From the NCBI GenBank assembly GCA_003427395.1, contig BFEA01000181.1:585933-649932 (forward strand): a stretch of 64,000 nucleotides of DNA. Direction: 5' to 3'. Position 1 is the first letter of the stretch; each line of letters starts with the position of its first letter. Below are positions 19,201 through 29,288 of this stretch, one piece after another. A program made the position numbers and the translations under genes. A model generated the notes under the pieces. The model saw nothing but the letters and a program-made list of their open reading frames with translations, had not been told where the DNA came from and ran no database searches. This stretch comes from Chara braunii (lineage: Eukaryota > Streptophyta > Charophyceae > Charales > Characeae).

Positions 19201-21120
19201 ATGAGCGACGAAGAGTACCCTGATCTGGACGATCGGATCTTGCATTTGCCAAGCCGCAGACTCCCGTTGGTCCAGGTAGCTTTAGGAGCGGAGGGAGACC
19301 GCCTCCTGTTTAGACAGGCTAGGGAAAGGCAGCGTCAACAGAGGAGGGAGAGGGAGGCCGAGGCAAGCAGGGCTTTCGCAAGAGAGGCAACTATCTCAGC
19401 GGCCGCAATGGCCACTTCTGCACAACAAGGCTTTCAAGTGAGTAGTTCCGGGATGCAGCAGAGTTCCCAGGCTAGTAGTTCAGGGGCTGTAGGTTCAACG
19501 ATCGCACAGACCCAGAGTCAGTCCATTGGTGTTAGTGTCAACTTCTAAGGAGGTCGCCATTCAGGGAGCCAGCGCTCGCGTGAGTTACAGGAGATGGATC
19601 TGACACATATTAATGATGATGTAAAGACCATTAGGAGGGCCCTGCTAGAGGTGGTAGAGATGCAGGACTACCATATGAATCTTTTGCAGGACATTCAGAG
19701 AAATCTGGTCGTGCTGGTCGGGCGGGTTCAGGTCTCACCTTTACCATCCGGGCCAGGTGCCTGGCCTGTGGTACATCCTCCTCACTTTGTCCCACCGGTA
19801 ACCGGGGTAGTGCCATCTACACTTCCTCCAGTGTCGGTACAGGCCGCTTCCCATCTTGTTATGCCTTTGATAGGCGGGTTGTCAGCAGGTCCTAGTGTAC
19901 ATATTCTTGTTCATACAGTGTTCTCCCAACCTCTGCTGCAGACTGCTGTAACAGGGCAGCCTGCCTTAACAGGGCAACCTGCCGTCTTGCAGCCAGCACA
20001 GCCGCAGGGCACACACGGCCTCAACAACAGCAAGTGCAGCTGGAGTTGTGCACGTCCTGGGACAAGGACAGTGGGTTCCGAAGACTATCATCTCATCACC
20101 CAAACCCTTCTCTAGTGATAAGAAGGGTGAGGACCTCGACACATGGTTGAGGACAGTGCCAGTCTACATGAAGTGCAAAGTAACCTTGCCTCACGAGGAA
20201 ATGCTTGTGGTTGCCTCCTATCTCGAGGGGAGTGCAACGAAGTGGTTAAGCTGGTACATGCAGTTACAGGGGTACGGTCATGACTTTTGTGCTTGGGCAG
20301 TCACCCAGAGATTGGATGATTTCATCTAGCTGGTGGAGGAAAGGTGGCAGGACCCGCAGGAGGCTCAAAAGGCCACCAACGAGATATTGACCCTGAGCTC
20401 AAGGAAGTTTAGGTTAGTAAGGGATGCCATCGACGCGGTAGAGCGTCTGATCTGTGTTCCTGGCGTACGCAATGACCCCCAGGTCTTACTCACCACTTTC
20501 CTGAGGTGCCTCCCTACAAAGATCAGGAATCAGTTGGCAAGTGAGGCCATGATCACAATCCACAACTTCCCCTCGTTTAGCAAGAAGGCCCTAGATCTTG
20601 AAGCAAAGATTGGGCATGGAGACCAACCCGCTACGGATGGTAGGCAGAAGACACTGCCTCCTAACTGGAAGGCCAAAGGGCACATCATGTTCATCGACAA
20701 CGATGGTACTACCATAGAATTAGACGACGACTTCCAGGTGGGAGTAGGGTCAGAGTCGGGTAGCGCAGAAGCTTCAGGGGGTGGAACAGTCGCTGCCTCA
20801 GTACAAAAAGGTAAGGCGACCGGTAGACGTCGTGGAGGTTCTCGGTCAAGAGTCAAGTAGACCCCAATGCTCCTCCGTGGGAGAAAGCGGGGCTTAGTGA
20901 GGACGTGTGGAGAGATCGGTACATTTGAGCAGCTTGCATTCGCTGTGGACAATATGGCCATACACAGTTTAAGTGTCGGAACCGTAAGGTCACGAAAAAG
21001 ATCCAGCCTACGAAGGGACAGGCGGAGACCTCCTCCGCTTCCCAAGGTAGCAATGTTGCCAGCACTTTTGGCACTGCTTCAGGAAACACGTCGGGTCAGA
21101 AGGAATTGTAGTTGTTTCTG
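19201..21120 (+). pseudogene. G gag with zinc knuckle
   Basis: The start ATG at 19201 opens MSDEEYPDLDDRILHLPSR, followed by a charged RQRQQRREREAEASR stretch. A TAA stops it at 19546-19548, and the same frame resumes (MDLTHINDDVKTIRR). After a frameshift at about 20040 the capsid-like domain follows (DLDTWLRTVPVYMK, SYLEGSATKWLSWYM), with a TAG at 20327-20329, then FRLVRDAIDAVERL and LLTTFLRCLPTKIR. A last frame change brings the zinc knuckle CIRCGQYGHTQFKC at 20935-20976, with regular C-x2-C-x4-H-x4-C spacing. Gag packages element RNA; this copy cannot be made as one protein. Confidence 0.82.
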
Positions 21121-21159
21121 CTAGGATCGAGATGGTGGATACACCCTCACCATCTTGAG

Positions 21160-22465
21160 AGATGGCCCAAGCTATTGACTTTGACGTCGTCCCGCGAGCA
21201 CATTCAAACCAATCGATACTCTGTTCGATGAATGTGTTTGAATCCTTAGAGGAGCTAGAGGAGGAGTGGTCTAGATCAGACCTGCCAGCTTCTTGGACGA
21301 CCATGGCCGAAGCTCCTAAGGGTGAGTTGTTCGTCGGCGAGGTAGTTATAGGCGGCCGTAAGGCTAGGGCCTTCTACGATACATGCTCGACGAGGAACTT
21401 TATCAGTCGTACTTGTGTTGATCGGTTGCGTTTACAGGGGCAAGTGCAACGCTTCAGTCGACCCGTGGAGTCGACTTGTGCCAACAAACAACGCATGGTA
21501 GTTAACGACTACCTAAAAGATGTTGAATGTTGTGTCCCATACGCGGGAGGGGAACTGAGACATAAAATCTCGTTCCTAGTCAGCGATGATCTCCCTATGG
21601 ATATCTTGCTTGGTATGTACTACCTTCCGGTTGCACAACCCAGTTTGACTGGGCCTGAAAAGTGGTCAAACACACGCTGCCTGGTGGAGGGACTGCCAGA
21701 TTGTGTAAGCGTAAAGTTAGTTGTCCGATCGAGTCCTATGGGTGCACGTGTGCGGCTGCATTCTATAATTCGGTGGAGGGTATGTACTTAGTGTATGTCT
21801 CTGCAAAGGGTGCGCCGATGAAAATGCCTCCAGAGATGGAGGGAGTGGTTGCTAAATACCCGGATTTATTTGAAGACCCGAAAGGGGTCGTTGACAAGGA
21901 GATCGTCCATGCGATAGAGATTATTCCAGGGTCTCGTATTCTGAAGGGTAGGATCTATCAGATGTCTCCAGCAGAGCTTGATGAGCTTCGCCGACAGCTC
22001 AAGGATCTCATAGAGAAGGGTTGGATCCGACTGAGTGTCTCCCCTTATGGATCTCTTGTCTTATTTGTACTAAAGAAGGGGGGAACGTTCATGATGTTCA
22101 TTGACTATAGGGGCCTCAATGCCATCACTGTGAAAAACACAGAGCCCCTACCGCGCATCGATGACTTATTGGACTGAGTGCAAGGGTGTCGGTACTTTAG
22201 TAAGATCGATTTGAAGTCCGGTTACCACCAGATTACAATCCAGCCCGAGGATCAACACAAAACTGCTTTTCAGACCAGGTACGGTTTGTACGAGTTTGTG
22301 GTGATGCCTTTCGGCCTTTGCAATGCTCTTGGCACCTTTCAGCACGAGATGAACAGGATATTTCATGAGTACTTGGATAAGTTTGTCATCGTGTACCTCG
22401 ATGACATACTTATTTTTAGTAAGATTGTCGAGGAGCATGTTGCACATTTGGACAAGTTTCACTTG
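21160..22465 (+). pseudogene. G protease and N-terminal RT
   Basis: The protease region reads GELFVGEVVIGGRKARAF then YDTCSTRNFIS, a degraded form of the D-S/T-G-A site, and DLPMDILLGMYYL. After a frameshift near 21780 RT runs from [14 protein letters not shown] through [19 protein letters not shown] and [14 protein letters not shown] to [12 protein letters not shown] follows at 22175-22177, then [32 protein letters not shown] and the catalytic [11 protein letters not shown]. The text ends at HLDKF and is joined at about 22465 to the zinc-knuckle region of A2. The same TGA is present at the same codon in element C. Confidence 0.85.
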
Positions 22466-23577
22466 GCCGAGGCCTAATACAAGTGGCGCAGCCGGTATGG
22501 CTGCTGCTATTGGTGCAACAGCACCAAGCACAAGACCTCCCTATGCCCGGATCAAGGCAAGGAGGATGTCCAGCCTCGCATCAACTCGGGAAATTGAGTT
22601 GCGCGGGAGGTGAGGCGACTCCACCTTTCACTCCGCCAGATTCGGCCGCCTTGCTAGCGGCCTCCTACACATCTGGGGAGGATGCGAATGTCGCGAGTCC
22701 TTGGTTCACTTACGAGGATTATGCTGTCCACTTGGTCCCACCGTTGGACCAACCACTCCACGTGCAACAATCCATGGCATGCACGATTTCACCACCATCG
22801 GCAACCGATTCGGCAGCTTCGCCGGCATCTATCGCCGGGGATTCGACGTCATGGTCAAGACTTGAAGAGCTCGACCCGTTGACATTTGTTGACTTCCAAT
22901 GGATGCCCCTTCCCCCGTCCGGCCGATTGCCGAAACCGCATTGCAACGCGCTCATGGCACAATTGCGGGATTACTTAGATACTGCAGTACCAACTCCGTT
23001 GATGGACGCTGGAGTAGAGGTTGTCGACCTTCATGACTACGTTGCGAAGATCGACCGCGAGTTAAGACACAATGGTAGGACGATATCGACGCGTCGTTGC
23101 ATTCAGATCGGAGAGGCGACCTGCAGCGCTTTGATCGATTGCGGAGCTACTTGCAACTACATGAGCCAAGACTTTATGGTATGCGCTGGCCTTGGGCCAC
23201 GCGTTCGGAGGAAGTCGCAGCCCACGCAAGTCACGTTGGCCGACNGTCACACGCACAAGTCAATCGACCGGTGCATTGATGTCGTCCCCGTGTACTTTGC
23301 CCCGCAAGCAAGCGAGGCTGTGTCCTTCAGTATTTTGGACACCAAGTTCGACATGATCTTGGGCATGTCATGGCTGGGAAGCGAGGATCACCCGGTGAAC
23401 TTCTACCGCCGCACCATTCACGTTCATGATCGAAACGAAGTACTAGTCCCATGCACGGTGCCTCCTCCTCACCCTTCGATCAGCTGCCACGTGGTGTCCA
23501 CCGCAAGCATTCGAGGTTCCATCACGAGGGATGACATCGAGGAGGATGTGTTTTCTCCACGCCCGCCCGCCCCATGA
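22466..23577 (+). pseudogene. A2 gag end and protease
   Basis: A zinc knuckle lies at 22505-22546, CYWCNSTKHKTSLC, with regular C-x2-C-x4-H-x4-C spacing. A frame change and about 180 residues of acidic/Pro-rich linker (open from 22483) follow, then the protease: ATCSALIDCGATCNYMS with Asp at 23138-23140, VPVYFAPQASEAVSF, and FDMILGMSWLGSEDHP, the usual hydrophobic-Gly pair of aspartic proteases. As in B1 the active site is Asp-Cys-Gly-Ala. One uncalled base lies at 23245. The stop at 23575-23577 is a frame change to RT. Confidence 0.82.
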
Positions 23578-23599
23578 CATTCCATCAATGGACTCATCA

Positions 23600-25170
23600 C
23601 CGGACCCACGCATCATCGAGCTTCTCGACGCCTACGGCGATGTGTTTGAAGCCGCGCACATAGTAGTACCGGATCGGCCCATCCGCCTCGAGATCATCCT
23701 CGAAGTTGGGGCCGTACCTCCGCGTGGTTGCATCTACCGCATGAGCGAGGAAGAGTTAAGTGTGTTACGGGCACAACTCAACGACCTTCTTTTGAAAGGT
23801 TGGATTCGGCCTAGCTAGTTGCCATACGGCGCTCCCGTTCTCTTCGTTCAAAAGAAGAACAAGGACTTGCGGTTGTGCATCGATTATCGCAAGCTCATCG
23901 CACAAACCGTCAAGAACGCCGGCCCTCGTCCGCGCATCGACGACCTCCGCGAACGGTTGGGCGGCGCCAAGTTCTTCTCCAAGCTTGACCTCAAATTGGG
24001 ATATCACCAACTCGAGATCCGGCAGGAGGACCGCTATAAGACCGCGTTTAAGACGCGATATGGGCACTTCGAATGGCTGGTTATGCCTTTTGGCCTTACA
24101 AATGCCCCGGCCACATTCCAAGCGACTATGACAACGAAGTTCGGACACATGCTGGATAGATTCGTACTCATCTACCTCGACGACATCTTGGTGTACAACC
24201 GGAGTTTGGACGAGCATGTGGAGCACCTGCGGACCGTTTTGGAGCGGCTACAACAAGCCGAGTACAAAGCCAACCGCGACAAATGCGAATTCACGCGGCA
24301 AGGGCTGGAGTATTTGGGACATTATGTGACGACGCAAGGCATCCATCCGCTTGCGGACAAGATCGAGGCCATCCGCGTATGGCCCGAGCCCACCAACATC
24401 ACGGATGTTCGCTCATTCATGGGGTTGGCGGGCTACTATCAACGCTTCATCACCGGGTACTCAAGGATTGTCGCACCTATGACGAGATTACAATCGCCAA
24501 AGGTGCCATTTGTATTCGATGACGACGCACGCTGGTCATTCCAAGCACTCCAGACGGCCATGCTCATGGCACCCGTCCTTAGCGTCTATGACCCCACCCT
24601 GCCAACGAGAGTGACAACTGACGCTTCTGGCTATGGCATCGGGGCAGTCTTGGAACAACAAGACGACGACGACACCCCGTGGAGTATTTCAGCCACAAAG
24701 TGCCTCCCATCAATTCACTTGATGATGCAAGGAAGAAGGAGCTGCTTGCGTTCGTGATGGCTCTCAAGCGATGGCGGCACTTCCTCCTTGGGCGTCGTAG
24801 GTTCACATGGGTCACGGACAACAACCCGTTGACCTACTACAAGACGCAGGATACGGTGAGCAACATGATCAGACGATGGATGTACTTCATCGACCAATTT
24901 GACTTCACACCGAAACATCTCGCCGGCCTCTCCGATCGCGCAACAGACGCACTCTCACGAAGACCCGATGTTTGCGCTATGACAAATCATGCCTTCGCGT
25001 TTGACGAGGAACTCCAGCGACACCTCATCCGGGGCTATGAGTCTGATCCGGATTTCGCCACGTCGTATGCGCAACTATCTTCAGATCACCCGCCGACCAG
25101 CCACTATCGCACCGTCGACGGGTACTTGCTCCTCTACTCGCGAGGCAAGGACTTGTTATGTCTCCCATGA
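23600..25170 (+). pseudogene. A2 reverse transcriptase and RNase H
   Basis: RT begins around IIELLDAYGDVFEAAH and runs through GCIYRMSEEELSVLRAQL and KGWIRPS, a TAG at 23816-23818, LPYGAPVLFVQKKN, CIDYRKLIAQTVKN, FSKLDLKLGYHQLEI and VMPFGLTNAPATFQ. The catalytic YLDD lies at 24173-24184, followed by LEYLGHYVTTQGI, SFMGLAGYYQRF and RNase H (VTTDASGYGIGAVLEQ). A frameshift at about 24680 precedes VEYFSHKVPPINSLD, KELLAFVMALKRWRH and WVTDNNPLTYYKTQD, ending with ATDALSRRPDV. Only one stop and one frameshift separate this from a full RT-RNase H reading frame. Confidence 0.9.
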
Positions 25171-26555
25171 GACCGTCGTCTTCAGACTCGCCTTCTCGGC
25201 GAGTACTATGACTCACGACTTGCCGGCCATTTTGGAGTCGATCGCACTATTGCACGACTTCGGCAACGATTTCGATGGCCCGACCTCATTACCGATGTCA
25301 CTCGGTATTGCGACTCTTGCGAAGTTTGCCGACGAAGCAAGCCCCGCAACAGCAATCCCTACGGCGAGTTGCGCCCGATGCCGATCCCATGGGAACCCGG
25401 CCTCTCCATTGCCATGGACGTCACCGGACCGTTTCCCCGCGACCGCCTCGGGCACGACGGCATCCTTACGGTCGTTGACCGTTTGAGTAAGTACTCGCGG
25501 TTTCTCTCTTGCAAGTACTACACCACGGCTCCCGAACTTGCGCGCCTCTTGCACACCGGCTGGATTTGCAGCCACGGCGTACCGGAAGACTTCGTTAGCG
25601 ACCGCGACACTTGCTTCATGTCGGCATTTTGGACTTCTCTCATGCAGGAATCAGGCAAGAAGATAAAACCAACTTCGGCTCGGCATCCACAAACGGTCGG
25701 GCAAACGGAGCGGGCACATCAAACCGCTCAAATGATACTTCGTACGCTCATCTGTCCGGATCAGAAAGATTGGGTTGACCGCCTCCCCGACATCGAGTTC
25801 GCCTACAACATTTCGTTGCATCCGGTGATCGGCGTGACTCCATTCGAGTTGCACCACAGTGGCCGGAAAGGCCGTATCTTCGCTGGTCTTCTCCTCCCAC
25901 GAACAGCCGACATAGACGCTGCTTGCTCCCCCGCTTCCATTCGGAAGTACAGGGAATTGTTGGCTCAAGCCCACGCGAACATGCAAAAGGCTCAAGTTTG
26001 CACGCAGCAGCAAGCCAACAGGCGTCGCGTGCCATGTCCCATCCTCGCCGGTGATCTGGTTTAGGTCTCCGCAGAAGAGTTTGCACTCGAGCGGGATGTT
26101 TCGCGCAAACTACTCCCCAAGTGGTTTGGACCATGGCCCGTAAGATCAGCCACGGGCGATGAGCCCGATGGCCCTCCATTTGTGATCAACATCCCCCCAC
26201 ATCTAACGGTCCATCTAGTCTTTCACGCCTCGAAGCTGGCGACATATACACCAGCTAAGAGCGACGACTTCCTGGGACGATCGCAAGATCCTCCATCTAT
26301 GGATGGTCGTCAGGAAGTTGACCGCGTCATCACGGATCGCAAGTACGGCAGCAAGCCTCGACAGTACAAAGTTACATTTAAAGCGTGCGATCCAGACGAC
26401 ACTCGATGGATTTCAGGAGCAGATTTGAAAGCATCCGTGCCGTTGATCTACGCTCACTACGAGCGACAAAGGTTAGCTCAGGGAACTTCACGACCTGCCC
26501 CTCCCACCTGGACTGTGGTCCCTCCCTCAGACAGACAGCTTCGCCCTCGCAGGTA
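25171..26555 (+). pseudogene. A2 integrase with chromo-like tail
   Basis: The zinc finger reads YYDSRLAGHFGVDRT ... RYCDSCEVCRR; the first His is Tyr here (A1 has FHD). The catalytic triad is complete: Asp in SIAMDVTGPF, Asp in VSDRDTCF and Glu in GQTERAHQ. The linker (QQQANRRRVPC, AGDLV) is cut by a TAG at 26062-26064, where relatives have Trp. The C-terminal part reads VFHASKLATYTP, EVDRVITDRKYG, QYKVTFKACDPDDTRW and ISGADLKASVPL, a chromo-like module with few aromatic-cage residues visible. It ends RQLRPRR at about 26552, as in A1. Confidence 0.88.
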
Positions 26556-26582
26556 AGCTCGGTCTTTCAAGGAGGGGGGGTA

Positions 26583-27753
26583 TGGCATACTGCGCAGCCA
26601 CACGGGCCTGCAGGGCCCGACCAGCGTTCTCAGCCTAAAAGCCTGAAAACAAGGGCAGGCCCTGTGTCGTTTTCAGCCTAAAAGCCTGAAAACAAGGGCT
26701 TACAGGCCCTGTGTCGTTTCAGCCTGAAAGCCTGAAAACGAGGGCCTGCATGCCCTATGTCGTTTCAGCCTAAAACAGGGCCTTCCAGGCCCTGAGTCGT
26801 TTCAGCCTGAAACGGAGGGCCATTTTCAGGCCCTCATGAGATCGACCTGCCCTGAAACTTAGGCACCAGACCAGGGTTTTAGCACAGGCCATTTTTGGCC
26901 TGTTTTCAAGACAACCCTTAGTTGAACTTCAACGCCAGGGTCTGGCACGTTCTGGCATTGGCAAGAGCAGCCTCCTGGACGGGCCAGCACTATATAAGAC
27001 TGGCCCGCCCTTCAGGCTGCAGGCAGTCACGAGGTAGTTCATAGGAACTTCCTAGGCACTTCACGTGCAGGAGGCAGGAGGCAGTCGTCAGGATTTGGCA
27101 GCAGCACTCTGGAGGAGCTCTGCAGTAGTAGTAGTAGCGTTGGCGGTAGTCTTCAGCGCTGGGCACTATCAGGAGCTGGAGTAGTAGTGGAAAGAGAGAG
27201 ATGGTTGGCGGAGGCCAGGGAGACTTACCTGTGGCGCCATAGCTCCAGCTTCGTCTTCGATGTACCTGCAACAAGGCGCCACCTTCACAGGTTAGTACCG
27301 GACTGAGAGAGAGAGAGAGAGAGAGAGAGTTCTTCTTCTTCCTCTTCTAAGTCCATCTCCTCCCCCTCTCGCTACCTGACTTCTCAGTATCTGCAGACTA
27401 CGAGAGAGAGAGAGATTGGTGACTTTGGGACTTGACGACATTTGGGTCCCGACTCGACATTGTGATTCAGACATTGGACGAGGGATTATTTGGGACCTGT
27501 ACCGAAGACTTGGTGTTGACAACATTCCCATCTTCCCCTCTTCTTCGTCTAACCCCCCTCTTCTTTGTCTGTGTATGGTTGGGGACTGGCGCATTCTTCC
27601 TGTGTGACCGCCAGGCCCCTTCACACCATGGAATGATGATGATGTATGTCAGGTCTGCATGGCAACATTGATTGTTCGGATCATTGGTATTTAAGCCTTC
27701 CGCTGTGCTATCTTGTATTATGTGAGAGAGGTCGGTTCTTGTTCTGGTCTGCA
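26583..27753 (+). mobile_element. 3' LTR of element A2
   Basis: It starts TGGCATACTGC after the purine tract and ends GGTCTGCA. U3 contains five or so diverged repeats of a GTTTCAGCCTGAAAGCCTG-type phrase (26610-26830). A TATA box, TATATAA, lies at 26991-26997, so transcription probably starts near 27020. GCCATAGC is at 27236-27243, (GA)n at about 27305-27330. The right half matches the A1 LTR. Confidence 0.75.
26991..26997 (+). promoter_or_regulatory. TATA box of the A2 LTR
   Basis: TATATAAG lies 410 bp into the LTR, downstream of the U3 repeats and upstream of a GC-rich presumed transcript start. It is the best promoter element in the window. Confidence 0.6.
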
Positions 27754-27754
27754 C

Positions 27755-28103
27755 CTTTACGGTATGCGACACCTTCACACTCACCCTGTTTTCCATGCCT
27801 CCAAACTTGCACCATCCAAAGAAACCGATCAGTTTCCTTCGCATCGGTCAATGCTGTCCCTAACCATGGATGGGGAAGTCGACATCGACAGCATTGTGGA
27901 CCACCGAGAGATGCCGATGCCGAAACCTCCTGGTCGGGGAAAACCTTCGAAGCCGAAGTTGCAGTTCCGTGTACGATTCAGACACCACACGGACCCAAAG
28001 GAAGACAGGTGGTTTACAAGGGAGGAACTGATGCAGACCGCTCCTTAGATTGTCACTCACTATGAGAAGTTATTGTGGAAGGGAAAGCTCCAGATTGAAT
28101 GAT
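27755..28103 (+). pseudogene. G integrase C-terminus (chromo-like)
   Basis: The reading frame gives HPVFHASKLAPSKETDQFPS, GEVDIDSIVDHRE, LQFRVRFRHHTDPKEDRW and FTREELMQTAP, then a TAG at 28046-28048 and VTHYEKLLWKGK. This is the same module as the C-element tail at 50157-50516 (FHASKLLPCVSNDMFPS, VDRIVGEYV, WFTRDELIETAP). It is the last coding piece before the G polypurine tract, which ties it to G rather than to A2. Confidence 0.8.
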
Positions 28104-28127
28104 TGAACTTCTCAGAGGACTAGCGAA

Positions 28128-28142
28128 GCATGGAGGAGGGAA
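28128..28142 (+). promoter_or_regulatory. Polypurine tract of element G
   Basis: GCATGGAGGAGGGAA lies directly before the TG of the 3' LTR, where plus-strand DNA synthesis is primed. Its presence shows that 28143-29090 is a 3' LTR and not a solo LTR. Confidence 0.7.
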
Positions 28143-29090
28143 TGCGAGGCCACAGCCCGCTCTGGGTATTTCGGGGCCTTCGTCAAGCATGGCCGCCCTA
28201 AGTGAAGGCGGCCCTGTAAAATCACATGAGGCCTATTTTGTCCATTTCCACAAAGTGGGGCTCAGACAGTTACGCTGCATCACTTGGTTGTATGGACGCA
28301 GGCCGTGGATAACAGTATCCGGTCAAGGGCTTTTAGGCCCTTCCTGAGTTCTCTGGAAACAGGCCCTGGGCCAGACACGAGGCACAAACTGCACGCAGCA
28401 CACACTGCAGTTGGACACGGGTAACCACCCAGGGCCCTGCGGAATATTCTCGCCTCAGGCCACTTGGGGCCTACCGGAAGCTTCTGGGCAGGGGCCCAGT
28501 GCAGCCAGGCAGCATGCAGCTGGCAGGCCACTTCCATAAAGGAAAGTCCCTGCCTCCGCATTTGGCATTCGGGCACTTGCTTCTTATGCGCATGTGCTGC
28601 TGCACCAGCTGCTGAAGCGAGTGCCTACTCGCTCATGGGCGAGCAGGGAAGAAGCGGGCAGCCATAGCCAAGCTGACCTGCTCATTGCTGAATGGAGCGC
28701 ATGGTGGTCTTTGGGTGCGTGTGGCATCTGTGTGGAGGATCGAGGTTGTGAGTGAACCGAGGGACATACCTGGTGCTTGATGCGAACGACATTGGCCGAG
28801 ATCTGCTCGTACTTCGGGGAGCTGTTGACATCACCAGCGACATTATAGATAGGCTAGATAGGATCTGCCATTTGTAGTCTGGGCATTGAGCGCCAGATAG
28901 GGAATCGACATTGGTTCATTGATGATGATGACGAGACTATTCCAACATTGTCATTTGTGAGCTTTGCTGTGCTCTTATTTGGTGTAACTCGAGTTGCAAT
29001 TCGGCTTTTGGTTTGAGGTCAAGACTGTCTGGTTCCATGTGTATGATGCGGCTTGGTTTCTGAATTTTGCTATCGCTCATTTTCGTTGCA
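28143..29090 (+). mobile_element. 3' LTR of element G
   Basis: It starts TGCGAGGCC and ends TTTTCGTTGCA, 948 bp. GCCATAGC lies at 28661-28668. The bases after the LTR are a T-run followed by S repeat (ACATTTGCAGACG), not a PBS, as expected for a 3' LTR. The left flank of the 5' LTR ends GTTT and the right flank here begins TTTT, a possible but weak target duplication. Confidence 0.82.
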
Positions 29091-29288
29091 TTTTTTTTTC
29101 TTAACATTTGCAGACGAACGCGGTCTTCCGTCACGTATCAAAACTTCAGGGGTATTTTTGAAAATTTTCAATGGAAATGAGACCTTGTATGAAAAATCTC
29201 AGAACGTTAGGGGCATTTTCTGACATTTGCAGACGGACGAGGTCTTGCTTTACATATTGAAACTTCAGGGGTATTTTTGAAGTTTGTA
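29091..29288. repeat. S repeat array, right flank of G
   Basis: Two tandem units of about 118 bp share ACATTTGCAGACG (29107 and 29224) and AACTTCAGGGGTATTTTTG. The second is cut off at about 29288 where the T unit begins. Confidence 0.75.

Larger units (their letters stand above)
22466..27753 (+). mobile_element. Element A2, Ty3/gypsy, 5'-truncated, nested in G
   Basis: From the zinc knuckle to the 3' LTR the element is collinear with A1 and nearly free of frameshifts, so it is the youngest-looking copy here. The 5' LTR, leader and N-terminal gag are missing. A purine tract (GGAGGGGGGG, 26571-26580) precedes the 3' LTR. The right end at 27753 (GGTCTGCA) abuts G integrase sequence. No target duplication can be checked because the left end is lost. 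Confidence 0.8.
16393..29090 (+). mobile_element. Element G, Ty3/gypsy, both LTRs, with A2 nested inside
   Basis: The element has a 5' LTR (16393-17843), PBS (17847-17858), leader, gag, PR and RT up to about 22465, then nested A2 (22466-27753), then an integrase C-terminus (27755-28103), polypurine tract and 3' LTR (28143-29090). The two LTRs share variants not found in the minus-strand solo LTRs, such as GCGAGGCCACAGCCCGCTC and AAAATCACATGAGGCC, which supports pairing. Both outer flanks are S repeat. RNase H and most of INT of G, together with the 5' LTR and N-terminal gag of A2, are missing, so one deletion probably fused G RT to A2 gag at about 22465. Confidence 0.75.

Noticed and set aside
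22466-22480. A2 as a cleanly inserted full-length element
   Set aside because: No 5' LTR or gag start is present and G does not resume at RT after the A2 3' LTR; a deletion is required.
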